This document shows, piece by piece, positions 37,672-46,190 of a stretch of 64,000 bases of DNA. This DNA is from an uncultured Prevotellaceae bacterium. Lineage in GTDB: Bacteria > Bacteroidota > Bacteroidia > Bacteroidales > Bacteroidaceae. A program made the translations under genes and the position numbers. The notes below the pieces were generated by a model. The model had not been told where the DNA came from and did not search any database. It saw only the letters and a program-made list of their open reading frames with translations. The stretch is taken from positions 1 through 64,000 of the forward strand of contig CADCIB010000007.1 in NCBI GenBank assembly GCA_902801375.1. The letters run 5' to 3'. The stretch's first letter is position 1; each line of letters begins with the position of its first letter.

Positions 37672-39597
37672 ATGCGTAAACTTTTTATTACCTTTATCGT
37701 GAGTATTCTGGCTTGTCAAATGCAGGCCAAAGTGCAGACACTGACCTCTCCGAACGGGAGAATCAAGGTCGAAATCAATGTGGCCGACCGCATCAGCTAC
37801 CAGGTGAGCGCAGGCAACGAGCTGTTGCTTGCCGACTGCCAGGCTTCGCTGCAGGTGGGCAAAGAGTGGCTGGGTCGCAACGCCAAGCTGAAGGGCGTGA
37901 AGCGTTCGGCCATCAACCAGACCATCAGCAACGTTGTGCCGCTCAAGAATGCCACGACGCAGAATCATGCCAATGTGCTGACGCTGCAGTTTGCTGGCAA
38001 CTATGCCCTTGAGTTCCGAGCCTACGACAATGGCTTTGCCTATCGTTTCGTGCTGAATCGGAAAGGAACGGTCGACATCGTCGACGAGGGCATGACATGG
38101 CGCTTCCCAGAAGCCAGTACGCTCCACATCTCGAAGACAAACACCTTTGTCACGTCGTGCGAGGAACCTTATGTCCATCTGTCGTCGGCAGAATGGAAAC
38201 CTGAGGACGGGATGACCCACTTGCCCATCCTGGCAGAATCGGCAAAAGGCACGAAGATGCTCTTCTCGGAAGCCGATCTGAGAGACTATCCCAATACGTT
38301 CCTCATGAGCATGGGCAGCAACTGCCTGAAGGCCATCTTCCCCAAAGCTCCTGAGGCTTGGGAACCCCTGGGCGACCGTAGTGAGACCATCACGCGCGAA
38401 GGCAACTACATAGCCCACACCTCTGCCAACCGCACACTGCCTTGGCGCTATGTCGTGATTGGCGACGCTGCCACCATCGCCTCCAACGAGATGGGACGCT
38501 GCCTCGCACCGCCCTGTGAGCTCAGCGACGTGTCGTGGATTCGTCCGGGCAAGGTGATCTGGGACTGGTGGAACAACTGGTCGGTGTGGAATGTTGACTT
38601 CCCTGTGGGCATCAACAATCCCACCTATAAGTATTTCATCGACTTTGCCGCCAACTATGGCATAGAGTATATCTTGCTCGACGAAGGATGGTGCCGCGAT
38701 GTGCGCAATCCTTTCGAGATGGTCGACGACATCGACGTCAGTGAGCTTGTGGAATACGGCAAGAGCAAGGGCGTGGGCGTGTGGCTCTGGATGACCTGGC
38801 TCGCCGTTGAGCAGCATCCCGACGTGATAGAGCATTACGCGAAGATGGGCGTCAAAGGTCTGAAGATCGACTTCATGGACCATAGCGACCAGTGGATGGT
38901 GAACTTCTACGAGCGCACCACGAAGGCCTGTGCCAAACACCACCTGATGGTCGACTTCCACGGATCGTTCAAGCCTGCCGGACTGGAATATCGCTATCCC
39001 AACCTGCTGGCCTATGAGGGCGTACGCGGTATGGAACAGTGTGGCGGATGCACGCCCGACAACACCATCTGGCTGCCTCTCATGCGCAATGCCGTGGGAG
39101 CTATGGACTTCACGCCAGGGTCGATGAACTCCATGCAGCCGAAATACTATGTCACCTCGCGTTCGAATCCTGCCGGTATGGGTACCCGTGCTTATCAAAT
39201 GGCTTTGTATGTGATATTCGAGACCGGCCTGCAGATGCTTGCCGACAGTCCCACACGCTATATGCAGAACGATGAGTGCGCACGTTTCATAGCATCAGTG
39301 CCCGTCACTTGGGACGAGACCCGCGTTCTCTCTGCCAAAGCCGGAAAGTATATTGTGGTGGCCAAACGAAAAGGCGAACGCTGGTTTGTGGCCGCCCTCA
39401 CTAACAACGAATCGCAGGACCTGACCCTCGACCTAGGCTTCCTGACCCGCAACGGACAGCTCACAGCCTTCCGCGATGGCACGAATGCCCACCGCGTGGC
39501 CGTCGACTACCGCAAGCAGCAGCAGGCCGTCAGTCCCTCTACCAAACTCTCCATCCATCTCGCCCCCAGCGGCGGTTGGTGTGGAGTCATCGAATAA
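37672..39597 (+). CDS. GH97 glycoside hydrolase
   Basis: 641 residues from the ATG at 37672; an ATG at 37660 would add four. Signal peptide MRKLFITFIVSILACQMQA. The GH97 order is visible: N-terminal beta-sandwich (SPNGRIKVEINV), catalytic barrel (GKVIWDWWNNWSVW, EYILLDEGW, KIDFMDHSDQWMVNFY) and C-terminal sheet. Asp400 in KIDFMD fits the nucleophile of retaining alpha-galactosidase-type GH97 enzymes and Glu449 in AYEGVRGME the acid/base; inverting SusB-type enzymes use glutamates instead. An alpha-galactosidase-like activity is therefore favoured. There is no sorting tail, so a periplasmic site is likely. It sits 15 bp after the C10 gene. Confidence 0.92.
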   Translation: MRKLFITFIVSILACQMQAKVQTLTSPNGRIKVEINVADRISYQVSAGNELLLADCQASLQVGKEWLGRNAKLKGVKRSAINQTISNVVPLKNATTQNHANVLTLQFAGNYALEFRAYDNGFAYRFVLNRKGTVDIVDEGMTWRFPEASTLHISKTNTFVTSCEEPYVHLSSAEWKPEDGMTHLPILAESAKGTKMLFSEADLRDYPNTFLMSMGSNCLKAIFPKAPEAWEPLGDRSETITREGNYIAHTSANRTLPWRYVVIGDAATIASNEMGRCLAPPCELSDVSWIRPGKVIWDWWNNWSVWNVDFPVGINNPTYKYFIDFAANYGIEYILLDEGWCRDVRNPFEMVDDIDVSELVEYGKSKGVGVWLWMTWLAVEQHPDVIEHYAKMGVKGLKIDFMDHSDQWMVNFYERTTKACAKHHLMVDFHGSFKPAGLEYRYPNLLAYEGVRGMEQCGGCTPDNTIWLPLMRNAVGAMDFTPGSMNSMQPKYYVTSRSNPAGMGTRAYQMALYVIFETGLQMLADSPTRYMQNDECARFIASVPVTWDETRVLSAKAGKYIVVAKRKGERWFVAALTNNESQDLTLDLGFLTRNGQLTAFRDGTNAHRVAVDYRKQQQAVSPSTKLSIHLAPSGGWCGVIE

Positions 39598-39600
39598 TCT

Positions 39601-39631
39601 CTCATCCCTCACCTCTCACCCCTCACCACTT
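39601..39631 (+). repeat. CT-rich micro-repeat before the GH38 start
   Basis: ctcatccctcacctctcacccctcaccactt in runs directly abuts the ATG. The same ctctcacc/actcacc words stand before porX (57790-57822, on the other strand). Confidence 0.6.
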
Positions 39632-42600
39632 ATGAAATCATTGTCAATCATTGCCGTTTGCTGCCTGATAGCGATGGGAGCAAAAGCCCAGGAGAAATCC
39701 ATGAAGGCCTACATGGTGGCCGACGCACACCTCGACACCCAGTGGAACTGGGATGTGCAGACCACCATCCGCGACTATGTGTGGAACACGCTCAACCAGA
39801 ATCTCTTTCTGCTGAAGCACTATCCCGACTACGTCTTCAACTTCGAAGGCGGTGTGAAGTATTCCTGGATGAAGGAATACTATCCCCTGCAGTACGAAGA
39901 GCTGAAGAAATACATTGCCGAAGGGCGATGGCACATCACGGGCAGCGGATGGGATGCCAACGAGACCATCCTCTGTTCGCCAGAGTCGTGGATCAGGAAC
40001 ATCCTGCTCGGACAGACCTTCTATCGCAAGGAGTTCGGCACAGAGGGCACTGATGTGTTCCTGCCCGACTGCTTCGGTTTCCCCTACGTCTTGCCCACGC
40101 TGGCGCATCATTGTGGCTTGATTGGCTTCTCTTCGCAGAAACTGATATGGCGCACCCATCCTTTCTATGAGGACGGCAAACGCGTGCCCTACACCGTAGG
40201 CTTGTGGCAAGGCATCGACGGCTCGCGCATCATGATGGCTCATGGTTTCAACTATTCGCAACGCTACAACGATGTGGACCTTTCAAAGCATGAACCGCTC
40301 ATCAAGGAGATTGGGGAAAGTCCGCTGGGCATTGCCTACCATTACTACGGCACAGGCGACATCGGCGGGTCGCCCTCCCTCTCTTCCGTGAGGTCGGTCT
40401 TGAAGGGCATGAAGGGCAATGGTCCTGTGGAGGTGATCAGTGCCACCAGCGACCAGATGTACAAGGATTTCCTGCCTTTCGACAAGCATCCTGAGCTGCC
40501 CGTCTTCGATGGCGAGCTGACGATGGACGTCCACGGCAACGGCTGCTACACATCGCAGGCCGCCATGAAGCTCTATAACCGCCAGAACGAACACTTAGGC
40601 GACGCTGCCGAGAGGGCGGCAGTGGTGGCCGACTGGCTTGGCGCTGCCAAATATCCCATCGGGAGACTCACCGACAACTGGCGTCGCATCATCTGGCATC
40701 AGTTCCACGACGACGTGACCGGCACGAGCATTCCCCGCGCCTATGAGTTCTCATGGAACGATGAGCTCCTGGCCTTGAAGACCTTCTCCGACGTGCTCAC
40801 CCATAGCGTCAGTGGCATTGTCGGCCGCATGGACACCCGCGTGGCGGGAACGCCCATCGTGGTCTTCAACAACGAGACATTCCCTGTTCAGGGCATCACA
40901 GAGGTGGAACTGCCTGAAAAGGGAAACTATCAGGTGGTCGATGCCAAGGGAAAACCCGTGTTGTCGCAGGTGGTTGAGCGTCGTGACAAGCGCATGCTGC
41001 TCTTCGATGCGCAGGTGCCCCCGACGGGTTTCAGCGTTTATGGCTTGAAGGCAGGAGGAAAGAGTGCCACAACGGCCGCCAGCGATAAGACCATCGAGAA
41101 CGACGTCTACCGTCTGCAGGTCGACGACTGCGGCGACGTGGTGTCGATTTTCGACAAGCATGCCAACAAGGAACTGGTGGCATCGGGCAAGAGCATCCAT
41201 CTGGCCGTGTTCGACGACTGTACGTCGCAGGCGTGGCCGGCATGGGAGATACTCAAGGCCACTCTCGACCGCCAGCCGCTGCCCGTCCACGAGCGGGTGG
41301 AGGTGTCGGTGGAGAAGGGCAACCTCAGGCAGACCATTGTCGTTCGCAAGCATTATGGTGAGACGTCCATCCTCCAGCGCATCCATCTCTACCGCGGAGG
41401 ACAGGCACGCCGCATCGATTTCGAGAACGAGGTGGACTGGCATTCTGAGAACTCCCTGCTCAAGGCTGTGTTCCCCCTGAACGTCAGCAACGAAAAGGCT
41501 TCCTACGACATCGGACTGGGCAGCGTCATGCGTGGCAACAACCGCGACAACGCCTACGAGGTGTATGCCCATGAGTGGACAGACCTCACCGACCGCTCGG
41601 GCAGCTATGGCGTGACCCTTCTCAACGACTCGCGCTACGGCTGGGACAAGCCCGACGACAACACCTTGCGCCTCTCGCTGCTTTATGCACCAAAGCCTGG
41701 ACGCCACTACACCTATCAGGCACAGCAAGACCAAGGCTATCATGTGTTCACCTATAGCATCGTGGGACACGAAGGACCGCTCGACAATGTGGAGGCTGTA
41801 CGCCAGTCGACGGCGCTCAACAGCAAACTGCGTGCTTTCGAGGCATCGAAACACGCTGGCGACTTGGGCAGCTCGTTCTCCTTTGTCTCTTCCGACAACG
41901 ACCAGGTCGTGGTGCGTGCCTTGAAGCAGGCAGAGGCGACCAACGAGTATGTGGTGCGTGTCTATGAGGTGGGCGGCAAAGAGGTGCAGCACGCGCGTCT
42001 GACCTTCGCCTCCGACATCGTGAAGGCTGCTGAGGCCGACGGCACAGAGCGCACCATCGGTATTTCCGACTTTGGGGGCAATGCGCTCAATGTCACCATC
42101 AAGCCCTATAGCGTGAAGACCTTCAAGGTCTCCTTAAGTCCTGCCGGTTCTGTCGGTTCTGTAGGTCGTCGTTTAACGACGACAAACCCAACCCCCGCCG
42201 CTCTCACCCACGAACTCTCCCTTCCCTTCGACCGCCGCTGCTTCAGCTTCAACGAGTTCCGCACCTCGGCCGACTTCGAGAACGGCAACAGCTATGCGGC
42301 AGAGTTGGTGCCGAAGAAGGGCATCGCCGTCGACGACATCCACTTCCGCTTTGGCGAGATGGATGGGTTGAACGGTCTCTCGTGCAGGGGCGACACATTG
42401 CTGCTCCCCACCGACCAGGCCTATCGCCGGCTCCATCTGCTGGTGGCCTCTGATATGGGCGACCGCCAGGTGGTGTTCACCGCTGGGAAGAATGCCCAGA
42501 AGGCCGTCGTGCCTTACTATACAGGCTTCATCGGACAATGGGGACACGATGGACATACCGAGGGCTTCCTCAAAGACGGGCTGGTGGCCTATGTGGGGAC

Positions 42601-43240
42601 GCACCGTCATTCGCCCAAAGCCGACGACCCCTATGTCTACACCTATATGTATAAGGTGTGCATCGACATTCCCAAGGGGGCCAAGAGCGTCGTCCTGCCC
42701 TACGACCCGCATGTGGTGGTCTTTGCAGCCACGCTGGCCAACGACGAGCAGGGCGTAAAGCCTGCCGCTCCGCTCTTCGAGACATCGCTCAGCGAGAACC
42801 ACTTCACCATTCCCGAAGTGACCGATGAGTCGGGCAACCTCCTCCTGAAAGCAAGGGTGGTGGAAGTGTCGGGCGAGGTCAACGAGTGGGAGCGCGTCAG
42901 CAACCTCACCGACGGCCGGACCGAAACCAAGTGGTGCGACAACAACCGTCCGCCACACTATGTGGTCTATGACTTCGGCAAGCCCACCACCGTCAGTCGC
43001 TGGTATCTGCTCAATGCCGCTGCAGAAAGCCCTGAATATGTCACGCGGGCCTGCGTGCTCCAAGGGCGCAATGCCGAGAACGAAGACTGGCATACGCTCG
43101 ACACAATCTCCAACAACACCGACAACATCGTCGACCGCACATTCAGCCCCGCCGTCGTGCGCTATGTGCGCCTCTTCGTGAACCGACCCACACAAGACGA
43201 CAATGGCGCCACGCGCATCTATGAGTTTGGCGTCTATTAA
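39632..43240 (+). CDS. GH38 alpha-mannosidase with C-terminal CBM32-like domain
   Basis: 1202 residues from the ATG at 39632, which gives a proper signal peptide (MKSLSIIAVCCLIAMGAKAQ). The frame is open further upstream, overlapping GH97, but that extension is proline/serine noise. Catalytic landmarks of GH38: ADAHLDTQWNWD (zinc ligands), Asp146 in LPDCFGFP (expected nucleophile) and IIWHQFHDDVTGTSIPRAYEF (zinc ligand His and Asp). The beta-rich lower half follows. The last 140 residues (EWERVSNLTDGRTETKW, VVYDFGKPTTVSRW, VRYVRLFVNRP) are an F5/8-type C (CBM32) module. It releases alpha-mannose, probably in the periplasm; no sorting tail is present. Confidence 0.94.
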   Translation: MKSLSIIAVCCLIAMGAKAQEKSMKAYMVADAHLDTQWNWDVQTTIRDYVWNTLNQNLFLLKHYPDYVFNFEGGVKYSWMKEYYPLQYEELKKYIAEGRWHITGSGWDANETILCSPESWIRNILLGQTFYRKEFGTEGTDVFLPDCFGFPYVLPTLAHHCGLIGFSSQKLIWRTHPFYEDGKRVPYTVGLWQGIDGSRIMMAHGFNYSQRYNDVDLSKHEPLIKEIGESPLGIAYHYYGTGDIGGSPSLSSVRSVLKGMKGNGPVEVISATSDQMYKDFLPFDKHPELPVFDGELTMDVHGNGCYTSQAAMKLYNRQNEHLGDAAERAAVVADWLGAAKYPIGRLTDNWRRIIWHQFHDDVTGTSIPRAYEFSWNDELLALKTFSDVLTHSVSGIVGRMDTRVAGTPIVVFNNETFPVQGITEVELPEKGNYQVVDAKGKPVLSQVVERRDKRMLLFDAQVPPTGFSVYGLKAGGKSATTAASDKTIENDVYRLQVDDCGDVVSIFDKHANKELVASGKSIHLAVFDDCTSQAWPAWEILKATLDRQPLPVHERVEVSVEKGNLRQTIVVRKHYGETSILQRIHLYRGGQARRIDFENEVDWHSENSLLKAVFPLNVSNEKASYDIGLGSVMRGNNRDNAYEVYAHEWTDLTDRSGSYGVTLLNDSRYGWDKPDDNTLRLSLLYAPKPGRHYTYQAQQDQGYHVFTYSIVGHEGPLDNVEAVRQSTALNSKLRAFEASKHAGDLGSSFSFVSSDNDQVVVRALKQAEATNEYVVRVYEVGGKEVQHARLTFASDIVKAAEADGTERTIGISDFGGNALNVTIKPYSVKTFKVSLSPAGSVGSVGRRLTTTNPTPAALTHELSLPFDRRCFSFNEFRTSADFENGNSYAAELVPKKGIAVDDIHFRFGEMDGLNGLSCRGDTLLLPTDQAYRRLHLLVASDMGDRQVVFTAGKNAQKAVVPYYTGFIGQWGHDGHTEGFLKDGLVAYVGTHRHSPKADDPYVYTYMYKVCIDIPKGAKSVVLPYDPHVVVFAATLANDEQGVKPAAPLFETSLSENHFTIPEVTDESGNLLLKARVVEVSGEVNEWERVSNLTDGRTETKWCDNNRPPHYVVYDFGKPTTVSRWYLLNAAAESPEYVTRACVLQGRNAENEDWHTLDTISNNTDNIVDRTFSPAVVRYVRLFVNRPTQDDNGATRIYEFGVY
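42146..42183. repeat. Short repeat plus palindrome inside the GH38 gene
   Basis: ggttctgtcggttctgta is followed by gtcgtcgtt-t-aacgacgac, a 9-bp perfect stem. It is read in frame as GSVGSVGRRLTTT (residues 839-851), between two domains of the mannosidase. It looks like a small repeat insertion tolerated in a linker. Confidence 0.55.
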
Positions 43241-43265
43241 TTCTTAAAAAAAAACCGACACAGTT

Positions 43266-44945
43266 ATGAAAACGTTCAACCGCATTCTCACCACCGCCGC
43301 ACTCCTGACGTTGACACTTGCCAGTGTGGCTCAGACCGAAGTTTATCTGCGTGGCAACATCGTGCCCAATGGCAAGGTGCAGCTCACCGCCACCGAAGGC
43401 CAGCAATATCAGTCGGAAGTGACGCTCGACGATTCGTACGTCTTCCTCTTTTCCGACAAGTATGTCTATTTCGAATGCCCGTCAGAGAACTACCGTACTG
43501 ACAATATCCGCATCAATGGTGGCACCTACACCGTCAGCTTCAACCTTGGCACCAAGAAGTGGGACTTTACGGCTCCTGTCGACGAGTATCGCATCTCTGC
43601 CTTTGGCTCGTCGGTGTGCAACGGCGAGGGTGCCGACGGCCATAAGGGCTACGCGTGGCTCTATGGAGAGCAGCTGGGCAGCCGCTATGAGAATGGGCTG
43701 AGCGAATATCCCTTCTACGTTTCCGGCATTTCCATCGGAGGCAACAACACACAGAACCTCCTCGACCGCTATGGCGACCTGACGCGCAACCACTCGCGCT
43801 ATGTCATCATCGGCCTCTCCATGGGCAACGAGGGCATTCACGAGTCGAGCAACAAGCAGCAGACGCTGAACCAGTTCTCCACCAACATGCAGACCATCAT
43901 CCGCAAGGCAAAGGCCGACGGCATGATACCCGTGGTGATGAACAACTACACACGAGGCGATTTCACCGCTGAGGATTACAGCTACATCAAGCAGATGAAC
44001 CTGCTCATCCACCAGTGGGATGTGTCGTCGGTCAACACCCTGGGTGCCATCGACGACGGGGCTGGCCATTGGGCTTCGGGCTATATGCGCGACAATGCCC
44101 ATCCTACGACCAACGGCCACAAGGAGTTCTTCTATGCCATGCCGCCCTCGCTCTTCGATGCCATTGCTGCAGGAAAGGCGCAGCCTAAACGCGACCTGTC
44201 GAAGCAGATGACACTCAGCGGTGGTGCCCAGCTGCGCTTCGAAGGCGAAACGATGGTCCATCCCTTCACCATCACACTGCGCTTCAAGGGCAATCAGGCT
44301 GGGCAGCTGCTCGCCTACTACCTGCGCAACACCACGCGTACCGCCACCGTCAAGGTCGACGAAGAGGGCCATGTGGTCTACACCACCACCACCAACCGCA
44401 CGCTCACCACGGCGGCCACTCTCGACAACGACCTCTGGCATACCGTCACCTTGACCCACTACTACGCGCAAGGGCGCACCCTGCTCTATCTCGACAGCGA
44501 GTCGGCGGGCGAGGTCCGCGAGCGTATCAACTCACTGGGTGAGGTGTTCGTGGGCGACGAGCAGGCAGACGTCAGCCGCCAGCTGGGCGAACTGTTCTTC
44601 TGGCGCGCAGCCTTCTCACCCGAAGAGGTGCAGGCCACCGTGCAGGGCAAGATGCTCAAATCGAGCCTCGATCTCTATGTGCCCACCGGCGGTCCTGAGA
44701 GTCTCGACAACCTTGCCATGAGCCTCAACACCGTGCAGTATATCGCCCCTCAGCCCACTACGCCCACGGGCATCCACTCCGCACCTGTTGGAGGGGATTG
44801 GCAATCCTCGACTTCCCGCCCTATCTACAACATACAGGGACTGCTTGTCAGTCCCTCCACCCAGCGTGGCATCTTCGTTCAAGATGGAAGGAAATACCTC
44901 CACGTGCGCACAGAGCACAGAACACAGTTTTCTCATGAGCCATAG
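43266..44945 (+). CDS. SGNH/GDSL-type esterase with LamG-like domain
   Basis: 559 residues with signal peptide ending ASVAQT. Residues 20-110 are a beta module (VYLRGNIVPNGKVQL). The SGNH hydrolase spans about 110-310: FGSSVCNGEGA (block I, Ser nucleophile in GSS), SIGGNNTQN, GLSMGNEG and DNAHPTTNGH (block V, Asp and His). Residues about 320-470 resemble a laminin-G/concanavalin-type binding domain (LWHTVTLTHYYAQGRTLLYLD). The tail YNIQGLLV...DGRKYLHVR is sorting-like but is followed by TEHRTQFSHEP, encoded by an inverted repeat arm. Probably a carbohydrate esterase removing acyl groups from glycans. It is the last gene of the operon. Confidence 0.85.
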   Translation: MKTFNRILTTAALLTLTLASVAQTEVYLRGNIVPNGKVQLTATEGQQYQSEVTLDDSYVFLFSDKYVYFECPSENYRTDNIRINGGTYTVSFNLGTKKWDFTAPVDEYRISAFGSSVCNGEGADGHKGYAWLYGEQLGSRYENGLSEYPFYVSGISIGGNNTQNLLDRYGDLTRNHSRYVIIGLSMGNEGIHESSNKQQTLNQFSTNMQTIIRKAKADGMIPVVMNNYTRGDFTAEDYSYIKQMNLLIHQWDVSSVNTLGAIDDGAGHWASGYMRDNAHPTTNGHKEFFYAMPPSLFDAIAAGKAQPKRDLSKQMTLSGGAQLRFEGETMVHPFTITLRFKGNQAGQLLAYYLRNTTRTATVKVDEEGHVVYTTTTNRTLTTAATLDNDLWHTVTLTHYYAQGRTLLYLDSESAGEVRERINSLGEVFVGDEQADVSRQLGELFFWRAAFSPEEVQATVQGKMLKSSLDLYVPTGGPESLDNLAMSLNTVQYIAPQPTTPTGIHSAPVGGDWQSSTSRPIYNIQGLLVSPSTQRGIFVQDGRKYLHVRTEHRTQFSHEP

Positions 44946-45357
44946 TGCTCTTTTCTCGTACGTCGTACAGTTTATTACAGTTGACAGTTGACAGTTTATT
45001 ATTTGAGCCACTATCCTGTCTCCTCATCGCTCGTCGAAAAATGCATTTTACCCTGACTATAGATGTTAATATATATGAAATATACTACTATATATATAAT
45101 ATATATAATATATATAATAATATAATATATATATAATATATAATACATATATAATATATAATATTATACCTTATTAATTATATATGGCATAGTTCATGAT
45201 ATCACAAATGGTTTAGTAGATTCTTTCACCTCATTCCCTTCGGTGCCTACAACAGGTGGTCGCCAGGAAGGGTATAGGCTCATGAGAAAACTGTCAACTG
45301 TCAACTGTAAGAGATAGTACGGCTCATGAGAAAACTGTGCACTGTGCTCTGTGCGCA
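44905..45357. repeat. Segment bounded by 37-bp inverted repeats
   Basis: 44905-44941 and 45321-45357 are inverted copies, matching at 35 of 37 positions. Inside each arm, acagttgacagttgacag (from 44981) and its reverse complement (ends near 45309) form a second inverted pair. ggctcatgag also occurs as a further copy near 45279. Between the arms lies AT-rich simple sequence. No gene is visible inside. Confidence 0.85.
45055..45190. repeat. AT-rich simple sequence (TA tracts)
   Basis: Almost pure alternating tat/ata sequence of about 130 bp between the inverted repeat arms. It should melt or extrude as a cruciform easily. No coding potential. Confidence 0.9.
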
Positions 45358-45375
45358 TCTCGAGATTTCCACGAG

Positions 45376-45466
45376 CGCGTGAGGTGACGCTCATCACGAG
45401 GTGAAATGCCACTTGTCACAGGGTAAAATGCCGCTTGTCACAAGGTGAAATGACGCTCGTCACAAA
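45376..45466. repeat. 22-bp tandem repeat, four copies
   Basis: The word tcac recurs at 45394, 45416, 45438 and 45460, exactly 22 bp apart, in units like ggtgaaatgccgcttgtcac. The units are degenerate. Confidence 0.85.
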
Positions 45467-45548
45467 TAATATAGCCTCAACCGCGTGAACTACGAGGCAC
45501 CCATCGACCCCACCCCAACCCCTCCCCTTAAAAAGGGGCGGGGAGCTG

Positions 45549-45624
45549 CTGCGCCCACATGTACGCAGGGGGAGGTGCTGCGCCCACATGTACGCTCGGG
45601 GATTGGCTGCGCCCACATGTACGC
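45549..45624. repeat. 29-bp tandem repeat, three copies
   Basis: ctgcgcccacatgtacgc starts at 45549, 45578 and 45607, an exact 29-bp period; spacer bases differ. Confidence 0.9.
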
Positions 45625-45655
45625 TCATTGGATATTAGGGGTAAGGATAAATGCC

Positions 45656-45980
45656 TGATAGGTTGGACCCCGTAGGCACTCCCCGCCAAATGCTTGATAG
45701 GTAGGACCCGCTGGCACTCCCCTCCTACAGGAGGGGTGAGGGGGAGGTCATAGGGGGAGGTCACGAAGGGAATCAGTCACCTGCAGGGATAGCGACCCCC
45801 TCTTATCTCCCCCTGTAGGGGGAGGAATAGTTAGTACTGAGCGCAGAATCTAACCACTCCCCGCCAAATACCTGATAGGTTGGACCCCGTAGGCACTTCC
45901 CGCCAAATGCTTGATAGGTTGGACCCCGTAGGCACTACCCGCCAAATGCTTGATAGGTTGGACCCCGTAGGCACTCCCCG
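45656..45980. repeat. 39-bp repeat in two clusters
   Basis: tgataggttggaccccgtag followed by gcactccccgccaaatgct begins at 45656 and 45695, then again at 45873, 45912 and 45951, always 39 bp apart within a cluster. Between the clusters lie two GC-rich hairpins (45719-45749 and 45808-45829). Confidence 0.9.
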
Positions 45981-46095
45981 CCCCTTTTTAAGGGGAGGGG
46001 CTGGGGTGGGGTGATTGGGATGGGGTCGAATCGTATAAAATTGCCAAATTATATAAAAAGTTCGCGGAAAGTAAACTTGTGTCGTAATAAATGTG

Positions 46096-46103
46096 TAACT
46101 TTG
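46096..46103 (+). promoter_or_regulatory. -7 promoter element of the hsd operon
   Basis: TAACTTTG, a perfect TAnnTTTG match, lies 87 bp before the hsdM start and just outside the repeat island. Confidence 0.55.
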
Positions 46104-46190
46104 TACCAAATTCATCGGCATCGGCGAAGGATGCGAACTGCTTGAATCGCCAAAGAGTCGTAGTTGCCGAAACGGAAAACAATTGAGAAC

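Larger units (their letters stand above)
45511..46008. mobile_element. MITE-like segment bounded by 33-bp inverted repeats
   Basis: 45511-45543 (caccccaacccctcccctt, aaaaaggggcgggg) and 45976-46008 are inverted copies identical at 32 of 33 positions. The 430-bp interior contains a 29-bp tandem repeat (45549, 45578, 45607), a 39-bp repeat in two clusters, and a copy of the hairpin unit from the window start (45719-45749). No transposase is present. It could be a non-autonomous element or two independent REP-like insertions in opposite orientation. Confidence 0.5.

Noticed and set aside
39476..39631. 52-residue N-terminal extension of the GH38 gene
   Set aside because: It overlaps the end of GH97, is rich in Pro and Ser without a signal, and the ATG at 39632 begins a standard signal peptide.
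44945..45136. 63-residue frame in the TA-rich region
   Set aside because: Low-complexity Tyr/Ile/Asn sequence from TA tracts, no support for a gene.
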